NCBI GenBank assembly: GCA_963798795.1
Contig: CAWCUZ010000012.1
Coordinates: 40,503 to 104,502, forward strand
Length of the DNA stretch: 64,000 nt
Reading direction: 5' to 3'
From: CAWCUZ01 sp963798795
Lineage (GTDB): Bacteria; Acidobacteriota; Vicinamibacteria; Vicinamibacterales; SCN-69-37
Positions 45,462 through 53,350 of the stretch are shown here, one piece after another. The notes beneath the pieces were generated by a model. That model worked only from the letters and a program-made list of their open reading frames with translations. It had not been told where the DNA came from and searched no databases. Position numbers and translations under genes: made by a program. Numbering within the stretch: position 1 is the first letter of the stretch; each line of letters opens with the position of its first letter.

Positions 45462-45702
45462 ATGAAGACCATCGAGGCGGTCGGTACCGATCGACAAGGA
45501 TCGGCGTGTCGTTCTCGACGAGCCCCTGCCCGCGGATCTCCACGGCCGGGTCCGCCTCATCATCCTCGTCGGAGAGGACGAGCCCGACGAGCGGGAATGG
45601 ATGCATGCCGCGGCCACTGGCGGCGCGTTCGACCTGCTGAACGCCCCGGAAGAGGACATCTACACGCTCCAGGACGGTAAGCCGTTCGATGACTCGCGGT
45701 AG
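45462..45702 (+). CDS. Antitoxin of the MazF-type toxin, frameshifted near the start
   Basis: About 79-80 residues after correction. It begins MKTIEAV and continues, in a shifted frame, as IDKDRRVVLDEPLPADLHG then RVRLIILVGEDEPDEREWM and ends DIYTLQDGKPFDDSR. The net +1 shift lies at GGTACCGATC (45483-45492), a context seen at other breaks in this window. The last codons overlap the MazF-type gene by 14 bp, the classic antitoxin-toxin order, which supports the call more than sequence does. Confidence 0.6.
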
Positions 45703-46030
45703 GGTTGTCCTCGTCCCGTTCCCTTTCGACGACCTGGCGGGCCAGAAGGCACGACCCGCCATCTGCCTCACAGATCCAGTCGGGCCTCACCACCACATCG
45801 TCCTGGCCTTCGTGACAAGCCGTGAGCCGGACGAGCCTCTGCCGACGGACATGGTCCTCGATCCTGCAGACGCCGATTTCAAGGAGACCGGGCTTCAGGT
45901 CAGGTCGACGCTCAGGACACACCGCCTTCTGACGGTTTCGTCAAGCTTGATCAAACGAGATCTCGGGAGCCTCAGTCCGCGCCTTCAGACCCGCGTCTCA
46001 GACGCCCTGCGAAACCTGTTCGGCCTGTGA
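45689..46030 (+). CDS. MazF/PemK-family toxin (mRNA interferase)
   Basis: 113 residues, the usual size. It starts TRGRVVLVPFPFDDLAGQKA and continues with RPAICLTDP, the conserved PemK/MazF core (G-V-V-P-F-D and K-R-P). It would cut mRNA when its antitoxin is lost. It overlaps the antitoxin at the 5' side and the Nudix gene at the 3' side (GTGA), so three genes are translated in series. Confidence 0.87.
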   Translation: MTRGRVVLVPFPFDDLAGQKARPAICLTDPVGPHHHIVLAFVTSREPDEPLPTDMVLDPADADFKETGLQVRSTLRTHRLLTVSSSLIKRDLGSLSPRLQTRVSDALRNLFGL

Positions 46031-46533
46031 CTGCCACCGGACGGCCGAACACGGAGGCCAGCGACCGTCCGGCCGCGGAGAAGCCAACGCCAAGCCAAGC
46101 ACCCGACGTGTTCACGCTCGGGGCGTTCGGCGTGATCTTCGATGACCGGGGACGCGTGCTCCTTTGCCGGCGGCGCGACATGGATGTCTGGAACCTGCCC
46201 GGCGGCGGGGTCCTGCATGGCGAACTGCCAAGCGAGGCGGTCATCCGCGAAGTTCGGGAAGAGACCGGTCTCAATGTGGCCGTGCGTCGCCTCATCGCCG
46301 TCTACGGCAAGAGAGGCGAAGCCGACTTCGCGTTCACCTTCGAGTGTGTCGTGCAGACCGGCAGCCCGGTGCCAACGACCGAGGCCAGCGACGTCACCTA
46401 TTTCGAGCTCGATCGGATCCCTGCGAACACAATCCAAGCGCACGTTCAGCGCATTCGGGACACACTGCGGGAGGTGAGTGAGCCGATCGCGAGATGGCAG
46501 ACTGGCATCTACGCCGGGTCTGCCCGGCCGTAG
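46027..46533 (+). CDS. Nudix hydrolase
   Basis: 168 residues from a GTG that overlaps the toxin stop. The Nudix box is complete: GGVLHGELPSEAVI then REVREETGL. A ~25-residue Thr/Pro-rich leader precedes the domain, which begins FTLGAFGVIFDDRGRVLL. It hydrolyses nucleoside diphosphate-linked compounds; the substrate is not predictable. Being the third gene in a toxin-antitoxin operon is unusual. The 3' end overlaps the convergent cupin gene by 25 bp. Confidence 0.88.
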   Translation: MTATGRPNTEASDRPAAEKPTPSQAPDVFTLGAFGVIFDDRGRVLLCRRRDMDVWNLPGGGVLHGELPSEAVIREVREETGLNVAVRRLIAVYGKRGEADFAFTFECVVQTGSPVPTTEASDVTYFELDRIPANTIQAHVQRIRDTLREVSEPIARWQTGIYAGSARP

Positions 46534-46853
46534 TCGTCTTTCACCCTGACCACATCGTCCAGATGCGGCGTCGAGATCTCGAGGACGTCGGAGTCTTCGA
46601 GCGCGGTCATCCTGTGAATGGTCTTCGGGGCAATATGGACGGCCTCTCCGGCAGACAGCTCCCGAGTCGCAATCACACCCTCGAATAACCTCCCGCCGGA
46701 TCCAAGCTCAAACCTCAGCCTCCCACGCAGCACGTAGATGGTCTCGTCCTTGAGATGGTGGTACTGCAAACTCAGCGGGCGGCCGCTCGCCACGTGCAGG
46801 ATCTTGCCAACGTATCGGGCCGTTCTCGCCCAATGAAGCTCGTATCCCCAAGG

Positions 46854-46871
46854 GTAATTGATTACCGGGTC
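46854..46871. repeat. Left terminal inverted repeat of the IS66-type element
   Basis: Eighteen bases, GTAATTGATTACCGGGTC, perfectly matched by the right end. The inner GTAATtgATTAC is itself nearly palindromic. The 8-bp target duplication CCCCAAGG precedes it. Confidence 0.95.
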
Positions 46872-46875
46872 TGAC

Positions 46876-46904
46876 TTGTACTGGCGCGCCGATTCTGGCA
46901 TAAC
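46876..46904 (+). promoter_or_regulatory. Predicted promoter of the IS66 transposase
   Basis: TTGTAC (46876-46881) and CATAAC (46899-46904) are 17 bp apart, and the -10-like box ends six bases before the GTG at 46911. No Shine-Dalgarno is visible, so the transcript would be leaderless. Confidence 0.5.
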
Positions 46905-46910
46905 AGGCGC

Positions 46911-48353
46911 GTGCGCGAGCGCGAGCCTCTGCCGAAGCCCACGGGTCAGCCCACGACGGAAGAGCTGCGACAAGAAGTCGACCGACTCCGGCGCGACTTG
47001 GAACAGAGCGAACGCGAACGCGAGCGGCTGCGCCGAGAAAACGCGCGGTTGCGCGATCAGCTGGAGGCGGCGCGACGCGCGGGATTCCGCCAAGCCGCCC
47101 CATTCTCGAAAGGCGTGCGGGCGATGCCTCCGCGCCGGCCGGGACGCCGGTCAGGATCGGCGCATGGGCGTCACGGCCAACGGCCGGCGCCCGTGGTCGT
47201 CGATGACGTGCATGACGTGCCGGTGCCCCCCGCCTGCCCGCAGTGCGGGGGCGCAGTCGACGACACCCATGTGACGGCGCAATATCAAGAGGACCTGCCG
47301 CCCGTGCGGCCGGTGGTGCGCCGGTTCGATGTGCATATCGGCCGGTGCCGTCGCTGCGGCCGACGCGTGCAGGGACGCCACCCGCTCCAGACGTCCGATG
47401 CGGTGGGCGCGGCGGCCGTCCAGCTGGGGCCGCAGGCCCTGGCGGTCGCGGCGAGTTTCAACAAGCAACTCGGATTGTCGTTCAGCAAGATCGAAACGGT
47501 CTTTGCGGATCGGTTCGGCCTGCCGGTCACGCGGGGCGCCCTGGTGCGCGCGGTCCATCGGGTCGCGGCGAAAGCGCAACCCCCCTACACGGCCTTGTGC
47601 GAAACGGTGAAGACCAGTGCGATGGTGGTCGCCGATGAAACGGGCTGGCGGGTCCATGCTGACCTGCACTGGCTGTGGGTGTTTGCCACGCCGGACACGA
47701 CGGTCTACGCGATCCTGCCGGGGCGCGGCTTCGACGAGGCGGCCCGCGTGCTGGGCCGCGACTTCGCCGGCATCTTGGTCCGCGATGGGTGGGCGCCCTA
47801 TCGGCAATTCACCGAGGCCTTGCATCAAACGTGTCTGGCCCATCTGCTCCGACGCGCACGCGAACTGCAGCAGGATCATCCGCACGCCCGCATTCCCGGC
47901 GAGGTCCAAGACCTCTTGCAGCGGGCGCTGGCCCTACGCGATCGGCACGCGGCAGGCACGATCTCTGAACATGGCGTGGCCGTCGCGCGCGGGCATCTCG
48001 AACGGCAGCTCGACCGCGTGCTGGACCGGCCGACCATCGTGCCTGAGGTGCAGCGCTTTGTCGCGCATCTCGATCGCGAATGGGGCGCGCTCTTCGGGTT
48101 TCTTCACGCCCCTGGCGTCGACGCCACGAACTGGCGCGCCGAGCAAGCCATTCGTCCAGCGGTGATTACTCGCAAGGTCAACGGCGGCGGCAATCGGACC
48201 GCGCACGGCGCCACCACCCAACAGGTCATCGCCAGCGTCCTGCGCACGGCCCGCCAGCGCGACCTCGACGGCGTCGACGTCCTCACCACGCTGCTCCGTG
48301 CGCCACATCCGATCGCCTCACCGGACCTCTTCGCGCGCGCGTCGCCTCACTGA
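46911..48353 (+). CDS. tnpC: IS66-family transposase (TnpC type)
   Basis: 480 residues, GTG start. A leucine-zipper-like coiled coil opens the protein (EELRQEVDRLRRDLEQSERE). A zinc-binding region follows (CPQCGG and CRRCGR), then the catalytic domain with the DDE residues in VVADETGWRVH, VRDGWAPYRQF and NWRAEQAIRPAV. The C-terminal extension is normal. It catalyses cut-and-paste movement of the element. The gene is intact and, unlike its neighbours, has no frameshift. Confidence 0.95.
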   Translation: MREREPLPKPTGQPTTEELRQEVDRLRRDLEQSERERERLRRENARLRDQLEAARRAGFRQAAPFSKGVRAMPPRRPGRRSGSAHGRHGQRPAPVVVDDVHDVPVPPACPQCGGAVDDTHVTAQYQEDLPPVRPVVRRFDVHIGRCRRCGRRVQGRHPLQTSDAVGAAAVQLGPQALAVAASFNKQLGLSFSKIETVFADRFGLPVTRGALVRAVHRVAAKAQPPYTALCETVKTSAMVVADETGWRVHADLHWLWVFATPDTTVYAILPGRGFDEAARVLGRDFAGILVRDGWAPYRQFTEALHQTCLAHLLRRARELQQDHPHARIPGEVQDLLQRALALRDRHAAGTISEHGVAVARGHLERQLDRVLDRPTIVPEVQRFVAHLDREWGALFGFLHAPGVDATNWRAEQAIRPAVITRKVNGGGNRTAHGATTQQVIASVLRTARQRDLDGVDVLTTLLRAPHPIASPDLFARASPH

Positions 48354-48369
48354 CCCGGTAATCAATTAC
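48352..48369. repeat. Right terminal inverted repeat of the IS66-type element
   Basis: GACCCGGTAATCAATTAC, the exact reverse complement of the left end, followed by the second CCCCAAGG copy at 48370-48377. The transposase TGA overlaps its first bases. Confidence 0.95.
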
Positions 48370-48456
48370 CCCCAAGGTTTCTCGACCCTCGCGACGTCGA
48401 CCACCGGATCAATCTACCACCGCAGCGCGGAGCACGGGTGGTGGTCTGCGGACCGC

Positions 48457-49479
48457 TCACTCGCCACGTCGGAGAAGATCCGCCAGGGCGCGGCCAAACT
48501 CACGATGTCCAGCCGAGACGTGCCGATCGAGCATCGCGACCAGCGCGTCACGCGGCTGCGCGACCCGGCACGCGGTGAGCCAGCTCGAGCAGGCTGCAGG
48601 CGTTCCTCTCATCGGCTTCGGCTTGCAGAGTTCCCCAGAGCTCGCGCGGGCGCCAGCGAACGCTCTGAATCTGGCGGATAACTTCGCGCCGCGCCTCAGC
48701 ACCTAGGCTTGCAAATTCCCGAAGACCAGCGCGCAGCGTCACCAATCCTCGCGGCTCTTCCAGAACGCCGATCACGAGACACGCATCGTCAGAAGACGTC
48801 TCGCTGGCGTGAGTGCAGAATGCCGACACGTTGTCGCCGTCAAACTCGAATGGTGTGTCGAGGAGGAATTGTCGCAGCGGACCAAGGCGGACTCCGTCGC
48901 TTGTCAGGCACAGCGCCGAGCCATCGTCGGGATATCCGACCTCCCGCGTAGCAATCTGCAGCGCGGCCCCGACCTGCCCGATCGCTTGCGACAGGCCGCG
49001 ATCGATCAGCGGCACGCCGTCCACGATGGCCGTCGTGCCGTTCTGACGCCTGACCTGCGCGTCCCGGTCTGGCTCGATGAGGAGCTTGGCATCGGTGCCG
49101 TCGAAGAGCACGGCCTGGCAGTCGCCGACCGAGCCGACGGCCATCTCTCTTGCCGTTCCCGATCCGATGGCCACCACGGCGCTCGTGAGACCGGCGCCGT
49201 GGCACCGCTCCTGGATCTCGGCGTGTGCGCTGAGGAGGAGATGCCGAACCATTGCGGCGACTCCAGCCGTCTCCTTGTTCGCCGCGACATCGAGATAGCG
49301 GCTTCGCATCCCTTCGCACGCAAGGCGGCTTGCGAGCCCACCCTGTGGCGCTGTCGATACCCCGTCGCACACGGCGGCGAACCACCCCCCGGCAGCGCAG
49401 TCACCGCGAACGGCATAGGCATAGCGGTCCCATCAGCCTCGCCGACCCCGATCGTCGGGGTCGGCGCATGCGGCAGCAA
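48457..49479 (-). CDS. PP2C-like protein phosphatase, two frameshifts
   Basis: About 340 residues after correction. The frame starts near LPHAPTPTIGVGEADG, shifts at about 49425 (one base lost in GATGGGACC) to DRYAYAVRGDCAAGGWFAAV, then reads CDGVSTAPQGGLASRLACE. Metal-binding Asp residues of the PP2C fold are in AAVCDGV, CLTSDGVRLG and SDDACLVIGV, with SVGDCQAVLFDG between. A second shift near 48565 leads to PRDALVAMLDRHVSAGHREF. It would dephosphorylate Ser/Thr residues. Neighbours on the same strand are an unknown gene upstream and the cupin gene downstream. Confidence 0.7.
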
Positions 49480-49500
49480 GAAACGGCGGCTCGCGGGTGC

Positions 49501-50100
49501 TCATACTGGCGCCTCCTGGCGATCGGCGTGGCTGCTCAGAGCGAACACGACCATCAACGCAGCGAGCAGCGAATCGCCTGACGGGGCCGCCAGCATCTTG
49601 GCTATCTTCGTGAACAGGCAGAACGCCATTTCGTCGCCGCGCGCGTTCCAGGGCGTCCGAAGGACCAGTTGGTCATGTTCCCAGGTCAGGCGGAATGATG
49701 GCAGATTTCTGACGACTGTCTCGCCGACGTAGGCGGCCGTCAGCTTGATCATCACGATACGCACGTCGGCGTTGCTTGAACCCTCAAGTTCCTTGGCGAG
49801 CGTTCTCAGGAATCGCTCCACGTGACGCAGGCTCGCGAGGGAGAAGTCCAGAAGCTCGCCACATCTCCCTCCAGCGTTTTCGACGAGCCACCTGGCGCGC
49901 TGCTGCGCCCAGGCGCGCGGGGCGTCAGGCCCTACCAGAGCGTCCGCTCCCGGCGAACCTGCCCGGGCGGTCGGCTGCGGTCTCTTCTTCCGCTCGAACT
50001 GCGGATTCGGCCGCCGTCCGTGTCGCCCGTGCCAGTCCGGCCCGGAACTGACCGGCACCACCAGGTATTCCTCGCACGCGCTCATGACCTTCTTCCCCAT
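49501..50100 (-). CDS. Conserved protein of unknown function beside a PP2C-type phosphatase
   Basis: 199 residues from the ATG at 50100, with AGGAG seven bases upstream. I do not recognise the family. The first ~90 residues are Arg/Pro-rich and possibly disordered. The last ~110 look folded: LLDFSLASLRHVERFLRTLA, then KLTAAYVGETVVRNLPSFRL and a hydrophobic helix (GDSLLAALMVVFALSS). It lies 21 bp before the PP2C-like gene on the same strand, so the two probably act together, for example as a phosphatase with its target or partner. Confidence 0.55.
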   Translation of the reverse strand: MGKKVMSACEEYLVVPVSSGPDWHGRHGRRPNPQFERKKRPQPTARAGSPGADALVGPDAPRAWAQQRARWLVENAGGRCGELLDFSLASLRHVERFLRTLAKELEGSSNADVRIVMIKLTAAYVGETVVRNLPSFRLTWEHDQLVLRTPWNARGDEMAFCLFTKIAKMLAAPSGDSLLAALMVVFALSSHADRQEAPV

Positions 50101-50280
50101 GGTCTTCTCCTCTCCTTCCCGGACGCCCGAAGTAGGCGCCGCCGGCCTGCAAGAACGCAGGCTCCCGCCGTGCCGGGCGAAGGTGCGGCCCGGAAGGCAA
50201 GGCGGTCAGTTCGCGCGCGTAGCTGCTGCTCGGACGGCAGACACACCACGACCCGCGAAACCAGCTATTGGAGAAGAACA

Positions 50281-51092
50281 GTGAAAATCAGGTGGGGTTC
50301 GTCACCGAACGAACGTATCTTACCACGAGTCGAGCAATCCGCTCACCGACCAGTGCCAGCGACACGCGTTCAACGACCCGGAGCCACTGAATTCCGACGC
50401 GCGGTCCGCATCGTCGCCGTGAGCGATCTGCATGGCCATCTCCCGGACATTCCGCCCTGTGACGTTCTTCTGATCGCCGGCGACATCTGCCCGGACGTGA
50501 TTGGCGGACGGTCGGCCCGTCATGACCCGGCCGCGCAGGCCGCGTGGTTCGATCGCCATGTCCGTCCGTGGCTCGCGGCGGCGCCGGCAACGCACAAGGT
50601 CGCGACCTGGGGCAACCATGACTGGTGCGGCCAACTGAGAGAACTGCACGGTGATCGAGGCCGCGCGGCGTCGCCACCACGGTCGCAAATTCTGGTAGAC
50701 GAACTGGCAACGCTCGACGACGTTGGAATCAGGGCCTGGGGAACGCCGTGGTCCACTCCGTTCCTCGACTGGGCGTTCATGAAGCCCGCCGCCGAGCTGG
50801 CGCGCCTCTACTCGGTCATCCCCGTTGGAGTCGACGTCCTGATGTCGCATCAGCCGCCGTACGGCAGCGGTGATCGCCGATACGACGCCGCCCGCGAGCG
50901 GTTCGAGTATCTCGGCAGCCGTGAGCTTCTGCACGCGATCGAGCGGGCACGGCCGCGACTCGTGGTCTGCGGACACATCCATTCCGGCCACGGACGGTAC
51001 GAGTGGAAGGGCGTCCCGATCTACAACGTCAGCCTCGCGGACGAGCAGGTACCCGGATCGTCCACGCTCCGACAATCATCGAACTGCCGTGA
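50281..51092 (+). CDS. Calcineurin-like metallophosphoesterase, frameshifted near the 3' end
   Basis: The core starts near RIVAVSDLHGHLPDIPPCDV (about 50397); the true start is unsure and the GTG at 50281 is one option. The metal site is complete: SDLHGH, GDICPD, GNHDW, SHQPPYG and CGHIHSGHG. The normal ending (DEQYRIVHAPTIIELP) is recovered by removing one G and one C from GGTACC at 51048-51053, moving the stop to 51090-51092. It would hydrolyse phosphomono- or diesters. Divergent from the unknown/PP2C pair and convergent with the AlkB-like gene. Confidence 0.82.
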
Positions 51093-51146
51093 GGGCGCTG
51101 ACAGACCACCGGTCCGTCCAGATGAATCAGAAGCCTTCCACCGTGG

Positions 51147-51757
51147 TCAGATTCTGCCGCGCGTCTTGGCGTCGGCGACACGCGGAAAGCGGCGGAGCGT
51201 CACGTTCACGCGCGGCGTATCGATGCGTTTTGTCGTGGGAAGGCGGTGCTTGTACGCCTCGTTGACCTTCGCCGGAATCAGCAGCAGCGATCCATGGTCG
51301 AGCTGCATGCGCCAGACCTCTCGGCAGGTTTTGACCGTCCCCAGACCAAAGGCGAATTGCCGCTCGGCCCCAAGGCTCAGCGACGCGATCACTTCCGGCT
51401 TGCCCTTGTCTTCATGCCATCCGATGCCAGCCTCGCCCGTGGGTACATCTGAACGAGTCCGCCGACGAGCGGCCCGGCAATCGCTTCCATCCGTGCTCGA
51501 ATCTCGAGCATCAGGGGTGTCCAGGGCTCCGCCTTCTTCGCTCTCGGGTTGTAGTCGTAGTCGCGGCCGTACTGCGCGCTCCGACGCTTCGTAGTGACCT
51601 CCCGCCCCATGATCAGCGTCACCTCCTGAGTCATGTCGACGGCGAGCAGATCTTGAAGGAGCTTGTCGGCTTCCGACGCCGCGTAGAACGACGGGAAGTA
51701 CTCAACGAGATATCCCGGCGCGATGTCGATCTGCACGCTTTCAGCCTCCGCTTCCAC
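51147..51757 (-). CDS. AlkB-like 2-oxoglutarate/Fe(II) dioxygenase, frameshifted
   Basis: About 204 residues after correction. The N-terminal part (GYLVEYFPSFYAASEADKLL, RSAQYGRDYDYNPRAKKAEP) reads to LVQMYP. Adding one base next to the GTAC at 51443-51446 joins it to GEAGIGWHEDKGKPEVIASL and SLGAERQFAFG. The iron ligands are His and Asp in GWHED and His in YKHRLP; the 2-oxoglutarate Arg is in PRVNVTLRRF. The family repairs alkylated bases in DNA or RNA by oxidative demethylation. GTG start at 51757. Confidence 0.8.
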
Positions 51758-51819
51758 AAGCCGCAGCGAACCGCGTGCGGCCCCCTCATCCTACGGCGTT
51801 CGCGCGCGCCGCCGCGCGA

Positions 51820-51928
51820 TAGAATCCGCCCTGTGAGCACGCTCCCCGGCTTTTGGTCGTCGTCCGGCACGCGGAGAACGCCGGGAGTCGAGCCAGACCT
51901 GGACCGTTGAACGAGGAGGCCGTGATCT
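51820..51928 (+). pseudogene. 5' fragment of a second histidine-phosphatase gene
   Basis: A -10-like TAGAAT (51820-51825) precedes a GTG at 51833 by seven bases. After one base is restored in a C-run (about 51846), the text reads PRLLVVVRHAENAG then SRARPGP, clearly paralogous to PRLLVIVRHAESARN in the intact gene at 52196, which has the same TAGAAT-GTG layout. Similarity is lost after about 25 codons. It is a partial duplicate or the remains of a displaced paralogue. Confidence 0.5.
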
Positions 51929-52108
51929 TCAACCCCTCTGAATCTCGCCGATCTTCGCGGCCCCCTCGCCACACTTGGCGCAATAGGTGTTGATGATCCC
52001 CTTGCTCGCGGCGCACGACGAGCAGAACACATGCCCGTTCGCGCACTTGTAGATGGCGGTGTACTGGTCCGTGTTGTTGCAATTCGGGCAACTCGAATGC
52101 TTGCTCAT
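51929..52108 (-). CDS. Small zinc-ribbon protein, 59 residues
   Basis: ATG at 52108, preceded by GAGAGGGG; stop at 51929-51931. Three Cys pairs are present: CPNC near the N-terminus, CSSC in the middle (NGHVFCSSCAASKG) and CAKC near the C-terminus, with further Cys in YKCANGH, enough for two zinc sites. Short and compact, it resembles the stand-alone treble-clef/ribbon proteins of unknown role. It separates the broken and intact histidine-phosphatase copies and lies on the opposite strand. Confidence 0.7.
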   Translation of the reverse strand: MSKHSSCPNCNNTDQYTAIYKCANGHVFCSSCAASKGIINTYCAKCGEGAAKIGEIQRG

Positions 52109-52195
52109 TGGCCCCTCTCGGAACTCTGACGGTGCATCAACATGGTACCGGTCGTCGGCTTCAGCGAGTCCACTTCAGCAGTAGAATTTCGGCAC

Positions 52196-52918
52196 GTGGA
52201 TAGCCTTCCCCGACTCCTCGTTATCGTCCGGCATGCCGAAAGCGCGCGGAATCTCGCCAAGCCCGGCCGCGTCTTCTTCGAGAACGACGAAGCTCGTGAA
52301 GGCCTGAAGCACGAGCCTGACCATGAGATTCGTCTGACCGCGGCCGGCCTGAACGCGGCCAAGGCGCTCGGGACGGCCCTTCGGACAGCCTTCGGGTCCT
52401 TCGACTTCGTGTTCCACTCCGGCTATCGGCGCACGCGCGAAACCGCCGACGCGGTCCTCGAAGCATGGCCGCCAGACGACCGCTCGCGCATTGATGTACG
52501 TTCGCACATGTTCCTGCGCGAACGCGACGTCGGGTACACCTTCAACTTCACCGCGGCCGAAGCCCGGCAGGCGTTTCCGTGGCTTCAGCCCCACTGGGAC
52601 TTGACCGGGCAATTCTTTTCCCGGCCTCCTGGCGGCGAGAGCCTCGCCGACGTAGCGCTGCGCGTTCACCTGTTTCTCGAATCGTCCAACCACGACCTCG
52701 CGGGCCGGGCCGTGCTCATCGTGACGCATGGAGGGCCGCTGCGCATGTTCCGCTACTGGCTCGAGCGCTGGACATTCGAGGACGTTGCCGAGCGCTGGGA
52801 CCGCGAGGCCGTCCCCAATTGTTGCGTTATTGCTTACGGGCTTGAGCCAAGCACGGCCCGGCTGCAGCGCATCTCATCGCCAGGCCTGCCCGGTCCGAGG
52901 GACACGGCTACGCCATAG
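52196..52918 (+). CDS. Histidine phosphatase superfamily protein
   Basis: 240 residues from the GTG at 52196 (VDSLPRLLV). The catalytic motif is VRHAESARN, with the second His in VTHGGPLRMF and the supporting Arg/Glu in GYRRTRETADA and FLRERDVG. That is the layout of the phosphoglycerate-mutase-like branch. The start has TAGAAT (52182-52187) eight bases upstream and no Shine-Dalgarno, so it is probably leaderless. The substrate is unknown. A broken paralogue lies 360 bp upstream. Confidence 0.85.
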   Translation: MDSLPRLLVIVRHAESARNLAKPGRVFFENDEAREGLKHEPDHEIRLTAAGLNAAKALGTALRTAFGSFDFVFHSGYRRTRETADAVLEAWPPDDRSRIDVRSHMFLRERDVGYTFNFTAAEARQAFPWLQPHWDLTGQFFSRPPGGESLADVALRVHLFLESSNHDLAGRAVLIVTHGGPLRMFRYWLERWTFEDVAERWDREAVPNCCVIAYGLEPSTARLQRISSPGLPGPRDTATP

Positions 52919-52934
52919 CCGGAGGGAGCACACC

Positions 52935-53262
52935 ATGAGCGGAGCCGGGTTTCAGTTCCCGCGCCTGGGCACGCGCATCCTGGCCATGATGCACGACAAG
53001 GTGAAGGGCACGCCCGAGCTGTCGACGGATCGTGGCGACCTCTTCATCGGCTCGATGGGCGGCGCTGCAATTCGGCTGAAACTCTGGTACGCCGAGTACC
53101 CTGAACTTTCTGAATGGTCTCCGCCCGGAGGTGCGACCGAAGTGTCTGTGGACGTTGCTCCAGCCGTTCGACGACTTCCAAGTCGCCGTCATCCAGGATG
53201 TCGAGCTGCGCGACGGCAGGGTCTTCATCAAAGGGAGCGACAAGGAAGTCGTCCTGATCTGA
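52935..53262 (+). CDS. Conserved protein of unknown function, frameshifted
   Basis: About 109 residues after correction, ATG at 52935 with GGAGGG upstream. Starts FQFPRLGTRILAMMHDKVK, then GDLFIGSMGGAAIRLKLWYAE; after a break at the GTAC 53096-53099 it reads TLNFLNGLRPEVRPKCLWTL then QPFDDFQVAVIQDVELRDG. No family is recognised. It follows the histidine-phosphatase gene after 16 bp on the same strand, so they may be co-transcribed. Confidence 0.5.
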
Positions 53263-53350
53263 CCGGTTGGCATTGTCACAGTCAGCCCGAGGATCGCACG
53301 AGGGCCCCGACCATTCATCTTCACCTGCTCACACAACTCAGTCACCCGTC

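Larger units (their letters stand above)
46854..48369 (+). mobile_element. IS66-family insertion sequence, tnpC-only type, complete
   Basis: 1516-bp element bounded by perfect 18-bp inverted repeats (GTAATTGATTACCGGGTC at 46854-46871 and its complement at 48352-48369). It is flanked by an 8-bp target duplication CCCCAAGG at 46846-46853 and 48370-48377. Eight-bp duplications are the IS66 hallmark. Only the large transposase is encoded; accessory TnpA and TnpB are absent, as in the ISBst12-like subgroup. Ends and duplication are perfect, so the insertion is recent. Confidence 0.95.
46509..48404 (-). pseudogene. Cupin-domain protein gene interrupted by an IS66-type element
   Basis: Removing the element and one copy of the duplicated 8 bp joins 48404-48370 to 46853-46509 in frame, giving a ~125-residue cupin: GTG start, MVDVARVEKPWGYEL, then LSLQYHHLKDETIYVLRGR and IHRMTALEDSDVLEIS. 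The cupin metal residues (HH-x-E in YHHLKDE, later His in IHRM) are intact. The family includes phosphomannose isomerase type II C-terminal domains. The insertion is after about codon 11, so the native start is separated from the rest by 1.5 kb and the gene is inactivated unless an inner start is used. Confidence 0.85.
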
